A DNA stretch of 64,000 bases from an uncultured Lachnospiraceae bacterium (GCA_947588995.1 CANPZI010000001.1:62001-126000); one strand, 5' to 3'; positions 50,927 to 60,345 are shown, numbered from the stretch's first letter. The notes: generated from the letters alone by a model not told the origin. Numbers and translations are program-made.

Positions 50927-53890
50927 TTAATAATTCAGGTAGCTGATGTTCATGTCCACATTGCCGCTGATGCCGCTGACCTGTCCTTTGGACGAATACT
51001 GCCACATATCATAGCGTGTCGCCGAGTAGGTGGGCGCCGCCGCATACTGCGCCAGCCAGATCTTGTACCCCGTCAGGCTGCCCGTATTGATCTGCTCGGT
51101 CAGCCAGTTTTTGTTGGAGTAGACGCCTGCCGAATAGCCGGAGTTCTGCACCGTCTGGCAGAACGCCTGGCACACTGCGGTTCTCGCGCTGCTGCCGATA
51201 CCGTCGGCGCGTCCGCTGCTGGCCTCCACGTCAATAAAGATCGGATATTCCAGACCATATCCTCTGACCAGATTCAGCGCCATGGAAGCCTCCTCTACCG
51301 CCTCCACCTCGTTGACCGCCTGGCTGTAGACATAGACGCCAACCTTGATCCCGGCGGCTTTCGCCCCCTTGATATTGCTCGCAAACTTGGGGTCTTCCAC
51401 CAGTACACCCGTGGAGTAGCCCCTGTAGCCGCAGCGGATGATCGCGTAGGACACGCCGGAATTTTTCACGGCGTTCCAGTCGATGCTTCCGTTATGCTTG
51501 GAGACGTCGATGCCCATGGAACCGGAACCTTTAGAGAGCCTGCCGTCGCTGCCGAAATTGTACTTTGCGCCCTGAATGACCTGCTCACCGGTCACATAGT
51601 TCCCGTCCTTGTCGAAGAAGTATACACTGCCGTCTATCGTCTGCCAGCCGGTATAGCGGTACATGGCCTTGGAGAGATAGAACTTGTCCGCCGTATAATA
51701 GTCGGCATAGGTGGCCTCCACATATTTGCCGTCTTTTTTGATATAAACCTGATTGCCTTTTTTGTCTTTCAGCTTCGTCTTATTGTCGGCCGCAAGGTTC
51801 TTGACGACCTCCACCGTCCACTCGCCGTTCTCAATCTTGGCGCCTCCGCACTGGGCGACAATCTTTACCTTGCCCTCGGCCACGCCCTTAATCTTGACGG
51901 CGGTACCATCGGCGCTCTCAACTTTCGCAATCTTATCGTTTTCACTCTTCCATTCTATTTTGCTGTCCGCCGGCTCCGGCGTATACTTGATTGTTCCCGT
52001 ATCGCCGACCTTGATCTTCGCGTCGCCTTCTATCTTGGTGATCTTGCAGGATTTGGCCGTGACGCTGACAGTACACTCGAGCGGCGTCTGGGACGACGCA
52101 TCGCCCACCTTGACCACTGCCGTAATCTTCGTCGTGCCCGCCGCTACGGCCGTGACCTTGCCGCTGCCGTCTACGGTCGCGATCTTCTGATCGCCGCTGC
52201 TCCATGTCACGGAAGAGGCCGCGTAATTGCCGGAGCTGCTGACCAGGAGCGTCTCCGATGCGCCCTGCACCAGCCCCAGGGAAGTCTTGTTCAGGCTAAA
52301 AGAATTCGCTTTCTGCTGATCGGTCGGCTCCGCGTTCTGCACCGTCACCGTGCAGGAAACCAGCGCAGACTCACCGCCTATGGTCACGCTGGCTGTGACT
52401 TTCGCAGTGCCTGCCGCCTGCGCCGTAATCGTCACGCTCGTGCCCGAGGCGCCGTTCGGAACCGACACGGCAGAATTATCGCTGGACCATGATGCGACGC
52501 TTGCCTCGCTGCTGTAGCTTCCGGCCAAAGAGAGGGTTCCCTGCGCGCCGACTTTCAGATTCAGATCCCCGCTGATGGAGAGGCCGGCGATCTTTTCCTT
52601 ATCCGTCGGGCCGACAGGGGCAGCTATCTTGCAGTCGCCCGGCCTGTCCTTGCAGACGGGGCAGGCGGGATTAGGCGCCGTACAGTGCACGGTGCAGTTA
52701 CACTCGTCCACATTATTATCCGATACCAGCCTGGCAAACCCGCTGATCGACCTGCTGCTCTTGCCGGGGTCCGCAATATCCTCTTTCTTAATCTCGCTGA
52801 AATTCTCCTCGGAATCGATGGGCGTCTTCGTGGACTCCACCCACTCCACCGTATCGGTCAGCTGCGATTCCACAGCGATATCGCCGCCCTCTTTCTCCTC
52901 CGCGGCCACGTTGATCTGCGACTCGTCCTTGATCTCGTCGGCCACGTCCACTTTCTTATAGGCGATCTTGTCCGAAACTTTCACACTCACCGCGCCCGCC
53001 GGCAGCTGATACTTTTCCGCATCCTGTCCCGCCAGCGGTTTCGCTTTCACGCTGTAGGTCCCCGCCGGAATCTCCGTCTTATAGATGATGCCGTCCCTGT
53101 CGTCGTCCTGCCATTCGTAAGACTGGCTGCCGCCCGTCACTTCCACCTCAAAGGACACGCCCGATATCAGCTTCCCCGTCGATTTGTTCACAAATTTGAC
53201 TTTCAGGTCGGACTGAATCGAGGTGAGGTTCAATGTCACTTCGATGCCGCCTTTTTCTTCCTCCTCGACCTCCTGCTGCTCTTCCTCTTCTTCCATATCC
53301 AGCATATCCGACAGCCGGGCAGACTCCGACACTGCCAGCAGGCCGCTCTCGCCGATGACGGAGATACCCTCAATCTCCTCGCCCACCGCGGCAAACGCCT
53401 CCACCTGCTTTTCGATCGTCTTGGCATGGACGACCAGAGCGCTCGTCACGATCACGCCGGCGATCACGAAAACGCCGAACATCGCGACGACCATGTCGAG
53501 TGTGCTCATATCCGCCAGATGCGACCAGATACGTGCGAACACTCCCCCGCGCTCGTCATCGTACTCCTCGTCGTCGTAATCTTCGTCTTCGTAATCCTCA
53601 TCGTCCTCATAATCTTCGTCTTCGTAATCCTCGTCGTCCTCGTCATCTTCGTCTTCATAATCCTCGTCGTCCTCGTCCTCGTAATCTTCATCACGGGAGC
53701 CGGACTTCCCTGAAACGGAACGGGAACTCTGATAAGATTCTATCATATCGTCGTCAAGACACAAAAATTCCAGCGTGTCGTCCGTCACGCTGTCCTCGTC
53801 TTCCTCGTCAAAGCCATCTTCCGTCAGAAACTCTTCCAGCTTCATTTCGCTTTCGCTCTGTTTCCTGCCGCCGCTCTTTTTGTTTTGCAT
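50927..53890 (-). CDS. Large GH25 lysozyme-like membrane protein with Ig-like domains and acidic cytoplasmic tail
   Basis: A 987-residue protein (ATG 53890; GGAGGG four bases upstream). Residues 67-113 are an almost uninterrupted Asp/Glu/Tyr tract inside the cytoplasm. A membrane helix lies at 133-155. Outside, there are beta-rich Cna-B-like segments, a Cys cluster (CNCTVHCTAPNPACPVC) near 400, three BIG2-like Ig domains (about 440-660) and a choline-binding-like repeat (GWQTIDGSVYFFDKDGNYV). The C-terminal GH25 domain starts MGIDVSKHNGSIDWN and has the intact catalytic IFIDVEAS. It should cleave peptidoglycan at the cell surface. Confidence 0.9.
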   Translation of the reverse strand: MQNKKSGGRKQSESEMKLEEFLTEDGFDEEDEDSVTDDTLEFLCLDDDMIESYQSSRSVSGKSGSRDEDYEDEDDEDYEDEDDEDDEDYEDEDYEDDEDYEDEDYDDEEYDDERGGVFARIWSHLADMSTLDMVVAMFGVFVIAGVIVTSALVVHAKTIEKQVEAFAAVGEEIEGISVIGESGLLAVSESARLSDMLDMEEEEEQQEVEEEEKGGIEVTLNLTSIQSDLKVKFVNKSTGKLISGVSFEVEVTGGSQSYEWQDDDRDGIIYKTEIPAGTYSVKAKPLAGQDAEKYQLPAGAVSVKVSDKIAYKKVDVADEIKDESQINVAAEEKEGGDIAVESQLTDTVEWVESTKTPIDSEENFSEIKKEDIADPGKSSRSISGFARLVSDNNVDECNCTVHCTAPNPACPVCKDRPGDCKIAAPVGPTDKEKIAGLSISGDLNLKVGAQGTLSLAGSYSSEASVASWSSDNSAVSVPNGASGTSVTITAQAAGTAKVTASVTIGGESALVSCTVTVQNAEPTDQQKANSFSLNKTSLGLVQGASETLLVSSSGNYAASSVTWSSGDQKIATVDGSGKVTAVAAGTTKITAVVKVGDASSQTPLECTVSVTAKSCKITKIEGDAKIKVGDTGTIKYTPEPADSKIEWKSENDKIAKVESADGTAVKIKGVAEGKVKIVAQCGGAKIENGEWTVEVVKNLAADNKTKLKDKKGNQVYIKKDGKYVEATYADYYTADKFYLSKAMYRYTGWQTIDGSVYFFDKDGNYVTGEQVIQGAKYNFGSDGRLSKGSGSMGIDVSKHNGSIDWNAVKNSGVSYAIIRCGYRGYSTGVLVEDPKFASNIKGAKAAGIKVGVYVYSQAVNEVEAVEEASMALNLVRGYGLEYPIFIDVEASSGRADGIGSSARTAVCQAFCQTVQNSGYSAGVYSNKNWLTEQINTGSLTGYKIWLAQYAAAPTYSATRYDMWQYSSKGQVSGISGNVDMNISYLNY
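53552..53692. repeat. Degenerate repeat coding for the Asp/Glu/Tyr tract
   Basis: Short units of GAAGAC/GACGAC/TACGAA codons on the minus strand are repeated over 140 bases, coding for EDEDYED-like motifs. The regular pattern suggests growth by slippage; copy number may vary between strains. Confidence 0.85.
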
Positions 53891-53935
53891 AGACCCTCCA
53901 TTATGTAAACTCTGTTTTTTTAACAATTTTGTAAT

Positions 53936-53964
53936 ATTGTATCATAAGAGCGTGATAATATCAA
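53936..53964 (-). promoter_or_regulatory. Promoter of the large GH25 gene and the operon downstream
   Basis: TTGATA (53964-53959), 17 bases, TACAAT (53941-53936), about 45 bases before the start codon on the minus strand. Confidence 0.75.
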
Positions 53965-54065
53965 GGATATTTACATTTCCCCCGATTTTGGTAAGATTTA
54001 CATAATATTTGTATCATTGCGCGATATTTTACATCGCTCAAACCGCCAAATTCCGTTAAAACGGC

Positions 54066-54094
54066 TTGACTTTATCTCCCATAACTGACACAAT
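54066..54094 (+). promoter_or_regulatory. Candidate promoter of the zinc-ribbon gene
   Basis: TTGACT (54066-54071), 17 bases, CACAAT (54089-54094). The -35 is good, the -10 poor. Confidence 0.4.
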
Positions 54095-54151
54095 ACAAGT
54101 GCAACCTTACAATTTCAACAATAGTCTTTATATAAAAAAGGGGATTTTACT

Positions 54152-54487
54152 ATGATGTACATGCACTATTGTAAGCGTTGCCATCGGGTTTACATGCTCA
54201 ACGGGCACAAACTGCGCTGCCCGAAGTGCCGTGAACGCCTCACGGAACTTAAGCTCACCTACATGGATTATGTCACCATGGATATGGAAGCGCGGGAACA
54301 GTTCGTCAGCAGCTGCAATGACGAGGCACAGCTGCCGAAACTGAGCACCACTTACCGTATGTACAAGTACAGCAAGTGGTATAAGGATCTGCAGAAACAG
54401 TTCCCGCAGGCCGCCATCATCACCTATTCCAAGACTGACAACACCCCGATGGAAAAACGCCGTGTCCATGATCTGACCACCGTGTGA
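54152..54487 (+). CDS. Small zinc-ribbon protein of unknown function
   Basis: A 111-residue cytoplasmic protein. The N-terminus carries two CxxC knuckles (YCKRCH and RCPKCRERL) that should bind one zinc. The rest is helical with aromatic residues (TTYRMYKYSKWYKDLQKQF). AAAAGGGG precedes two adjacent ATGs (54152 and 54155). It has its own terminator and is not part of a larger operon. I cannot assign a function; zinc ribbons of this kind occur in small regulators and RNA- or protein-binding adaptors. Confidence 0.75.
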   Translation: MMYMHYCKRCHRVYMLNGHKLRCPKCRERLTELKLTYMDYVTMDMEAREQFVSSCNDEAQLPKLSTTYRMYKYSKWYKDLQKQFPQAAIITYSKTDNTPMEKRRVHDLTTV

Positions 54488-54497
54488 CACACGCCTG

Positions 54498-54541
54498 AGA
54501 GCGCCGCCGGGAATCCGCAGATTCCTGCCGGCGCTCTTTTT
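54498..54541 (+). terminator. Terminator of the zinc-ribbon gene
   Basis: AGAGCGCCG pairs with CGGCGCTCT, with further internal pairs (GGAATC / GATTCC), followed by TTTT. It lies 11 bases after the stop codon. Confidence 0.9.
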
Positions 54542-54596
54542 CACACAGGCACTCCGCAGGAAAAGCGAAAGATTTTGTGAAAAAAAACGGAAACCA

Positions 54597-54625
54597 TGGA
54601 TTTTTCAGATCTTTCATAGTAAAAT
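54597..54625 (+). promoter_or_regulatory. Candidate promoter of the SGNH hydrolase gene
   Basis: TGGATT (54597-54602), 17 bases, TAAAAT (54620-54625), about 28 bases before the start. The -35 is weak. Confidence 0.4.
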
Positions 54626-54653
54626 AGGGAGAAGAACCAATAAGGAGGTTGCT

Positions 54654-55670
54654 ATGAGCGAAAATCAACAGACAGAAATCAACAGCGATGAGAACGGCGA
54701 GCCGAAAGAAGCGGAGAAACGTTTTCATATCAATATCCATCTCATTCTTCTGGCTGCCATCGTACTGATTGTGGCTTTCGCTGCGTACAGGCTCTACCGC
54801 TGGAACAAAGGCGTTCCCTCCGACTATGATCCCAACTACCAGACGACCGCTTTCGACATCGAGGTGATGGACAGCATCATCCCTCTGGCTCCCGACAAGC
54901 GCGAGGGATATGAGGACGACGGCGTGACTACGATCCTGTGTCTCGGAGACGATCCTTTTTCCCTGGATCAGGGAGAAAACGGCCTGGCGGAGCAAATCGC
55001 CAAAAAGACCGGCGCGACCGTATACAACGGCTCTTTCACGGGCAGCACGATGTCGATGCAGAATCCGACTTATCAGGACTGGTACTATCTGGACGCTTTC
55101 TCTTTTGCCTGCGTGGCGCAGAGCCTTGCGTCCGGCGACTTCGACACCATGCAGCAGGCAGCCGCCTACAGCTATGACGAGGCGTTCCCCAAAACAACGG
55201 AACTGCTCGCCTCGCTTGATATGAACACCGTAGATATCCTCTGCGTGATGTACGATGCCAGCGACTATATCAACGAGCGTCCCTGCGACGACCCCAACGC
55301 CCCCTACGACCCTGTCACCTACACGGGAGCCCTGCGCTCCGGCGTCAAGGCGATCCAGGACGCCTATCCGCATATTCGCATCGTTGTGATGTCGCACACG
55401 TTCTGCCATCACGTCAACGAGGAGGGTAATTTTGAGAACGGCGACCGCACGGACCTGGGCCACGGAACGCTGAGCCACTACCTGCAGAAAGAACTGGATG
55501 CCACCATGGACTGCGGTGTTTCCTTTATTGACAACTTCTACGGCTCCGTCAACGAAGACAATTATCTGGACTATATGACCGACTACATCCACTTCAACGA
55601 CGCGGGGCGCGAGCGGCTGGCAGACCGCTTCGTTCAGTGTATTTTCCCCGATCAGGCAGCCGGGCAGTAG
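54654..55670 (+). CDS. Membrane-anchored SGNH/GDSL-type hydrolase
   Basis: A 338-residue protein with a charged cytoplasmic N-terminus (about 25 residues), a membrane helix at 28-46 and an extracellular alpha/beta domain. Block I reads LCLGDDPFSL (Asp for the usual Ser of GDS, so the nucleophile may be altered), NGSFTGSTMSM could offer block II/III residues, and the C-terminal DYIHFNDAG gives the Asp-His pair of block V. It could be an esterase or O-acetyl transfer partner acting on surface glycan. AAGGAGG precedes the ATG. It is convergent with the acylation genes on the minus strand. Confidence 0.75.
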   Translation: MSENQQTEINSDENGEPKEAEKRFHINIHLILLAAIVLIVAFAAYRLYRWNKGVPSDYDPNYQTTAFDIEVMDSIIPLAPDKREGYEDDGVTTILCLGDDPFSLDQGENGLAEQIAKKTGATVYNGSFTGSTMSMQNPTYQDWYYLDAFSFACVAQSLASGDFDTMQQAAAYSYDEAFPKTTELLASLDMNTVDILCVMYDASDYINERPCDDPNAPYDPVTYTGALRSGVKAIQDAYPHIRIVVMSHTFCHHVNEEGNFENGDRTDLGHGTLSHYLQKELDATMDCGVSFIDNFYGSVNEDNYLDYMTDYIHFNDAGRERLADRFVQCIFPDQAAGQ

Positions 55671-55682
55671 CCTGCGCCCGCA

Positions 55683-56741
55683 TCAGTATTCATGGGAAAA
55701 CAATTCTTCAAAATCAAACCGATCGATCACGGCGCGCATCCGCAGGAGCGCGCCGTTCATTTCCTCCGCGCTCCCTATCTCGCATGTGCCGTCCGCGAAA
55801 CACGCCGTCATGTACCGATTGATATCTCTGTGATAATGCGTATAGTCCGCATAGTTGTTTAAGTCCGTCACGATCCATTCCTGATCCGGAAAGAAAAACA
55901 GGCGCACGTTATCGCAGGCAAGCAGCACATCAGCGATATAGCGGTATTCCTCCAGCGTCGCCTCCAGATGGTTCTCCCGCATCACGTCATTCCAGTAGAG
56001 GATACTGTAGGGCGGGAAGAAAATATAGAACGTGGTATCGGGGTTCCCCTCGATATAGGGACACAGATTCGTCCGCAGATTGCGGTCGGTACTCTCGATA
56101 TAGGCGTCGGCAGGCGTCTCGCTCTCCACGCTCTCAGGGGGCTGATAGTTGTGCATAACCCACTGGATATTGTAGTACTCGTCCGTCCACCAGCTCTGAT
56201 AAACCGTCGCCAGATCGGTCTTGTCCGGATCGGCCATGGGCCTGAGAATATAGTTTAGCAGCACATCCTTGTTATACAAATACTGAATGTCATTGAGATA
56301 ATTGTCGTCATAGAGATAGGCGGGAATCGGATATTTCGTCTCGTCCACGCCTCCTGTGTAAGTTCCCACATCCACGCCCAAAAACACAGCGTCCACCCGG
56401 TGTCCGCTGTCGAAGATAATATCCATGATATTCGCCTGATCTTTCGGGTAGGCACCGCTGTAGCAGAGCTTGATCGGGTGAACTCCCATCTCCTCAGAAA
56501 ACCAGCGCGTGTCGAAATTCACCGTCATGGAAGACCCCAGGATCACACTGTCATACTCCATGTGTTTCGCCATGCCCGGATTCTGGGAGAGCTGATTGTC
56601 CACCAGATAGGGAAAACCGTCGAGCGGCGCGTGATACTGGAAAAAGGGATCCACCAGGACCACCAGCGCCCCCGTCAGAATCAACAGTATGCAGATTACC
56701 GTACACGTGGCCGCAAACCATCGCTTATGTCTGTTCACCAT
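55683..56741 (-). CDS. Membrane-anchored SGNH-like partner of the MBOAT acyltransferase
   Basis: A 352-residue protein (ATG 56741; GAGGAG eight bases upstream, 13 bases after the MBOAT gene). The N-terminal membrane helix (about 10-30) is followed by LVDPFFQYHAPLDGFPY, a common opening of AlgJ/DltD-like partners. SVILGSSMTVNF would be the SGNH block I Ser. Tyr- and Asp-rich segments follow; YADYTHYHRDINRYM near 300 provides candidate catalytic Asp/His (D-x-x-H). It should receive the acyl group from MBOAT and move it to the glycan outside the cell. Confidence 0.8.
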   Translation of the reverse strand: MVNRHKRWFAATCTVICILLILTGALVVLVDPFFQYHAPLDGFPYLVDNQLSQNPGMAKHMEYDSVILGSSMTVNFDTRWFSEEMGVHPIKLCYSGAYPKDQANIMDIIFDSGHRVDAVFLGVDVGTYTGGVDETKYPIPAYLYDDNYLNDIQYLYNKDVLLNYILRPMADPDKTDLATVYQSWWTDEYYNIQWVMHNYQPPESVESETPADAYIESTDRNLRTNLCPYIEGNPDTTFYIFFPPYSILYWNDVMRENHLEATLEEYRYIADVLLACDNVRLFFFPDQEWIVTDLNNYADYTHYHRDINRYMTACFADGTCEIGSAEEMNGALLRMRAVIDRFDFEELFSHEY

Positions 56742-56754
56742 CGTTCGCCGCTCC

Positions 56755-58278
56755 TCAGAAATTAAAATACAGGAAAGTGCTGACCCGCGAGAAAGAGAGC
56801 ACACACCAAAATGCCAGCAGCGCGAACGCCGCCGCCGAAAGTCTTCCATAGCGCACCCGCCCCATGCGTTCGGCCGCGTTTCTTCCCGCCATCGCCAGAT
56901 AAAAACCCGCGATCAGCATGACACCTGACAGAATATATCTGCTGTAAGCCATATTGTCCAGATGCAGCACCTTGATCACGTACCAGAGCTCATCCAGTCT
57001 GAAGCAGTCCGCCAGATCCATGGAAATCCCGCGCGCCGCTCCCCTGAAAGCCGCCGCGAGCATCCGATTCGCCTGCGCGATATCCGCCGCGCGGAAGTAC
57101 ACCCACGCTATGCTCACATAGCAGAACAGCAGCATACGCGACACCCATGCCGCAGCGATGCCGCCCAGCCGTGCCGCGGCCCCGTCCGCGCTCCCCGCCG
57201 CCCGATGCCGCACCGCAAGCCGCGGTTTAACGCTCTTTAACCAGAAACGCGTCAGCACATACAGCGCGCCGTGCATGGCGCCCCAGACGAGATAATTCCA
57301 GCCAGCGCCATGCCACAGGCCGCTGAGCAGGAATACAATCATCAGGTTCAGGTACATCCGCGCTGTACCGCGCCGGTTCCCGCCCAGAGGGATATAGACA
57401 TATTTCGTAAAGAAACGGTTCAGCGTGATATGCCATCTCTTCCAGAAATCCACGATATTCACCGCCTTGTAGGGCGAATCAAAGTTGACCGGGAGTTCTA
57501 TGCCGAGCATCCTGCCGATCCCCCGCGCCATATCGCAATAGCCGCTGAAATCGAAGTAGAGCTGCAGCGAGTAGCTCACAATGACAATCAGCGCATCCAA
57601 ACGGCCGAGTGCGGCAATCTCCGCGTATCCGAAATCCACGGCTGCTCCGAACGTGTCCGCAAGCAGCACTTTCTTGGCCAGTCCGAGAATAAACAGACCA
57701 AACCCCTCCGCAATCCTCTCCCATCTGACAGGCCTGTCTCCGATCCGCGCAAACTGCGGAAGCATTTCGCCGTGATTGACGATCGGCCCGGCGATCAGCT
57801 GCGGAAAGAAAGAGACAAAAAGCGTATAATCGACAAGCGAACAGTCCCGCACCTCGCCGCGGTAAGTATCGACCACAAAAGAAATCTGCTGAAAGGTGAA
57901 AAAACTGATTCCCAGCGGAAGCAGCACATGCCTGAGCGCCACGGAGGTGCCAAACACAGCATTGAGAGTCTCCGCGAAAAAATCATAATACTTGAAATAA
58001 AACAGCACGCCCAGATTCACCGCCACCGCCAGAAGCAGCAGCGCTCTGCGCGGCCTGAGAGACAACGCCCTGTGGAACAGATAATTCACGCCGATACTGC
58101 ACAGCATGATGAGCAGATAGGCGGGGTTAAAATACCCATAGAACCAGAACGACATAAAAATCAGGAAAAGCTTGTCCGTCACCGCTCTGCCACGCCCTCC
58201 GTGATTCGACGGAAGATAGAAGCCCAGCAGACATATGGGAAGAAACAGAAACACAAAAATATAGGAATTAAAAAGCAT
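56755..58278 (-). CDS. MBOAT family O-acyltransferase (AlgI/DltB-like)
   Basis: A 507-residue polytopic enzyme with about ten membrane helices. Family motifs: FKYYDFF, LPLGISFFTFQQISFVVD, FFPQLIAGPI, NIVDFWKRWHITLNRFFTKYVYIPLGG, and GLWHGAGWNYLVWGAMHG with the catalytic His. It moves an acyl group, often acetyl, across the membrane. The SGNH-like gene directly downstream (gap 13) completes the usual pair. The surface polysaccharide of this locus is the likely substrate. Four bases separate it from the upstream gene. Confidence 0.93.
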   Translation of the reverse strand: MLFNSYIFVFLFLPICLLGFYLPSNHGGRGRAVTDKLFLIFMSFWFYGYFNPAYLLIMLCSIGVNYLFHRALSLRPRRALLLLAVAVNLGVLFYFKYYDFFAETLNAVFGTSVALRHVLLPLGISFFTFQQISFVVDTYRGEVRDCSLVDYTLFVSFFPQLIAGPIVNHGEMLPQFARIGDRPVRWERIAEGFGLFILGLAKKVLLADTFGAAVDFGYAEIAALGRLDALIVIVSYSLQLYFDFSGYCDMARGIGRMLGIELPVNFDSPYKAVNIVDFWKRWHITLNRFFTKYVYIPLGGNRRGTARMYLNLMIVFLLSGLWHGAGWNYLVWGAMHGALYVLTRFWLKSVKPRLAVRHRAAGSADGAAARLGGIAAAWVSRMLLFCYVSIAWVYFRAADIAQANRMLAAAFRGAARGISMDLADCFRLDELWYVIKVLHLDNMAYSRYILSGVMLIAGFYLAMAGRNAAERMGRVRYGRLSAAAFALLAFWCVLSFSRVSTFLYFNF

Positions 58279-58282
58279 ACCG

Positions 58283-59047
58283 TCACTCCGTCCGCGTATC
58301 CTGATAGATCAGATACTCGCCCACCTGACCGTACAGGTCATATCCGTAATCCGTCAGCGGCCTGTCGATCTCACGGTCCTCTTTTAACACGATATAGGCG
58401 CAGGGATACTCCCTCGCCAGCTCGGTAAAAGTTTCCGCCTCAATCACTTCCGCCTCCTCCATCGCCTCGTACATAGGATGGTAATAATTCCATCTGTCGA
58501 TCAGCATCTCCCGGCCGTAGGGCAGTTCTATGTTCGTGCTGTACTGCCGCACGAAATAGAGCAGGTCAATCGGCATAAGCACGGTGATACGCCCCTCCTC
58601 AGGCTCGACCATGTCCACAATATCAAGCGCCTCCTGGGGAAGATGATAGGCATTCTCGGCTTTCGTAATATGTTCGCTGTCATAGACATAATCACCGCAG
58701 GCGACGATTGCCAGACAGGCGACCGCCAGCCCGATCCTGCGATGCCTGCCGCACAGCCGAAGCAGCCCGTAGGCGCTCACCAGACTCATCTGCAGGAGCC
58801 ACAGAAGCCTGTAATACGTCTCCGAATCCTCCAAAAGGCGCACGAACACCTTGCGAAACAGCGGGCAGAAAAACAGGAGCAGAAGAAAGGTGGGCGCATA
58901 GACAAAGATCGCCCGCCTGCGTTTGTCTTTCTCCGTCAGCCAAAGATACAAAAGCGCGAAAAGATAGAGGCCGGCCAGCCAGCCGTTCTCGTGAAAGCCC
59001 ATATAATTCTGAAAAATGACTACGCTCTCAAGAAAAATACCCCACAT
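58283..59047 (-). CDS. Membrane protein with C-terminal soluble domain, possible second half of a GT-C-like enzyme
   Basis: A 254-residue protein with four N-terminal hydrophobic segments (about 18-36, 47-62, 82-100, 105-120) and a soluble C-terminal part of about 110 residues (EEGRITVLMPIDLLYFVRQ to GEYLIYQDTRTE). Soluble tails of this style are common in GT-C-type membrane glycosyltransferases. The gene starts 10 bases after the DUF6077-like gene and has its own GGAGAGAGG site. I cannot assign a family. Confidence 0.6.
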   Translation of the reverse strand: MWGIFLESVVIFQNYMGFHENGWLAGLYLFALLYLWLTEKDKRRRAIFVYAPTFLLLLFFCPLFRKVFVRLLEDSETYYRLLWLLQMSLVSAYGLLRLCGRHRRIGLAVACLAIVACGDYVYDSEHITKAENAYHLPQEALDIVDMVEPEEGRITVLMPIDLLYFVRQYSTNIELPYGREMLIDRWNYYHPMYEAMEEAEVIEAETFTELAREYPCAYIVLKEDREIDRPLTDYGYDLYGQVGEYLIYQDTRTE

Positions 59048-59057
59048 AACCTCTCTC

Positions 59058-60248
59058 CTACCGCCACAGATAACTGTAGGCCGTCACCACATAGACCGCG
59101 ATATAGATTACATTCGGAATACACGCCGCGCCCATTTTCAGGAGCACTTTGAGGTCCCGCTGCACAAATGCGAGGCAGAATGCCGTCACCGCGGTCAGCA
59201 TGCTGACCAGGAATACCGCGATGGAACTGCAGATGCCCGCCGCCATGTTGACGCTTACAAACACAATCCACACGCCGGCATCCTCATACCGCCTGCGCTT
59301 CGCCCCGCCGGATATCTGCAGAAATACCCAGAACAGCGCCGGGATCACCAGACTGCCCACCACCGCCTTGCCCTGCCACGTCCTGGTCAGGAAAAAGGTT
59401 TCGTTGGTGTAGATGGAGACATTGCCGAACATCTGAAACATCGCCATGAGAATCATGAAAATCGGCAGATTCTCCCTGCAAAACAGCGCGCCGCGGTCCG
59501 CTCTTTGCCCGCCGTCGGAATTCTCTGCCGGACATTCTCCCGCGCGGCCAAAGAGCAGCTTCCCAATCTCATAGTATACCAGATAGGTCAGCGGAATCAG
59601 CACAAAAGGCATGACCAGATGGGAGACGATCGTCGCATGGATGCCGCTCTTGACCGCCACAAACGCGATCCACATCGGAAAAACAGCCAGCGCGTGCCGG
59701 ACATCCGGATAGGTAGGCCGCCCCGTATAGGGCAGGATACGGTACATGACCTCTGCCTGCTGCGCGATCAGCGATTCCACTACATAATAAGCGTCATCCC
59801 CGTCAAAAGAGGTGTAGGCCGCCGACTTGTACAATTGAAAGCCGACCAGGACAAAGAACAACAGCCACTCGACCCACTCCGCCCGGGACATCGCGCGCGC
59901 GCCTCCGAGCAGCCTGTCTGCGGTCTGCCGAAGTGTGTTTCGCCGTTTTGGTCCGTCCGTCCGCACCCTCCCTGCGACGCGCACACGGGACCGGAACGCA
60001 AGCCACAGCCCGGCTGCCGCGCACAGGATAGCGGCCGCCGTAAACCATGCCGACGCTGTTCGGAAATTGTGATACTCCACAAAGAGAACCGCCGGAATGG
60101 CAATCATTTCAAACAGAGCCCACATCACAAAATAGCCGGCCAAAAATATCCAGCCCGGATTTCTCTTTCTCTCCGGCACAAAACGGGCCGGAATCAGACC
60201 GATGCAGTACGGTATGACCGCAAGCCAGAACAGTAAACTGATCATCAT
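59058..60248 (-). CDS. DUF6077-like polytopic membrane protein
   Basis: A 396-residue integral membrane protein (ATG 60248; AAGGAG five bases upstream). About eight to nine hydrophobic helices are seen. The loop [15 protein letters not shown] near 145-160 carries the Asp-Asp of the first outer loop of GT-C glycosyltransferases, and [18 protein letters not shown] near 270 is also conserved-looking. It resembles Lachnospiraceae DUF6077 proteins, which lack a proven function. It is first of a four-gene operon ending in the MBOAT/SGNH pair, so a role in surface polysaccharide modification is likely. Confidence 0.7.
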   Translation of the reverse strand: MMISLLFWLAVIPYCIGLIPARFVPERKRNPGWIFLAGYFVMWALFEMIAIPAVLFVEYHNFRTASAWFTAAAILCAAAGLWLAFRSRVRVAGRVRTDGPKRRNTLRQTADRLLGGARAMSRAEWVEWLLFFVLVGFQLYKSAAYTSFDGDDAYYVVESLIAQQAEVMYRILPYTGRPTYPDVRHALAVFPMWIAFVAVKSGIHATIVSHLVMPFVLIPLTYLVYYEIGKLLFGRAGECPAENSDGGQRADRGALFCRENLPIFMILMAMFQMFGNVSIYTNETFFLTRTWQGKAVVGSLVIPALFWVFLQISGGAKRRRYEDAGVWIVFVSVNMAAGICSSIAVFLVSMLTAVTAFCLAFVQRDLKVLLKMGAACIPNVIYIAVYVVTAYSYLWR

Positions 60249-60300
60249 GGAAACTCCTTCGACTGCAGGCGCTGTCAACAGGCGTCCGCTAACCATCACC

Positions 60301-60329
60301 ACTATAGCATATCCTCCTGATATTTTCAA
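60301..60329 (-). promoter_or_regulatory. Promoter of the DUF6077-MBOAT operon
   Basis: TTGAAA (60329-60324), 17 bases, TATAGT (60306-60301) on the minus strand, about 50 bases before the start. Confidence 0.7.
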
Positions 60330-60345
60330 AGTTTTTCATATTTCC

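Noticed and set aside
60249..60329. N-terminal extension of the DUF6077-like protein
   Set aside because: This stretch contains the promoter (TTGAAA, 17 bases, TATAGT), and AAGGAG precedes the ATG at 60248.
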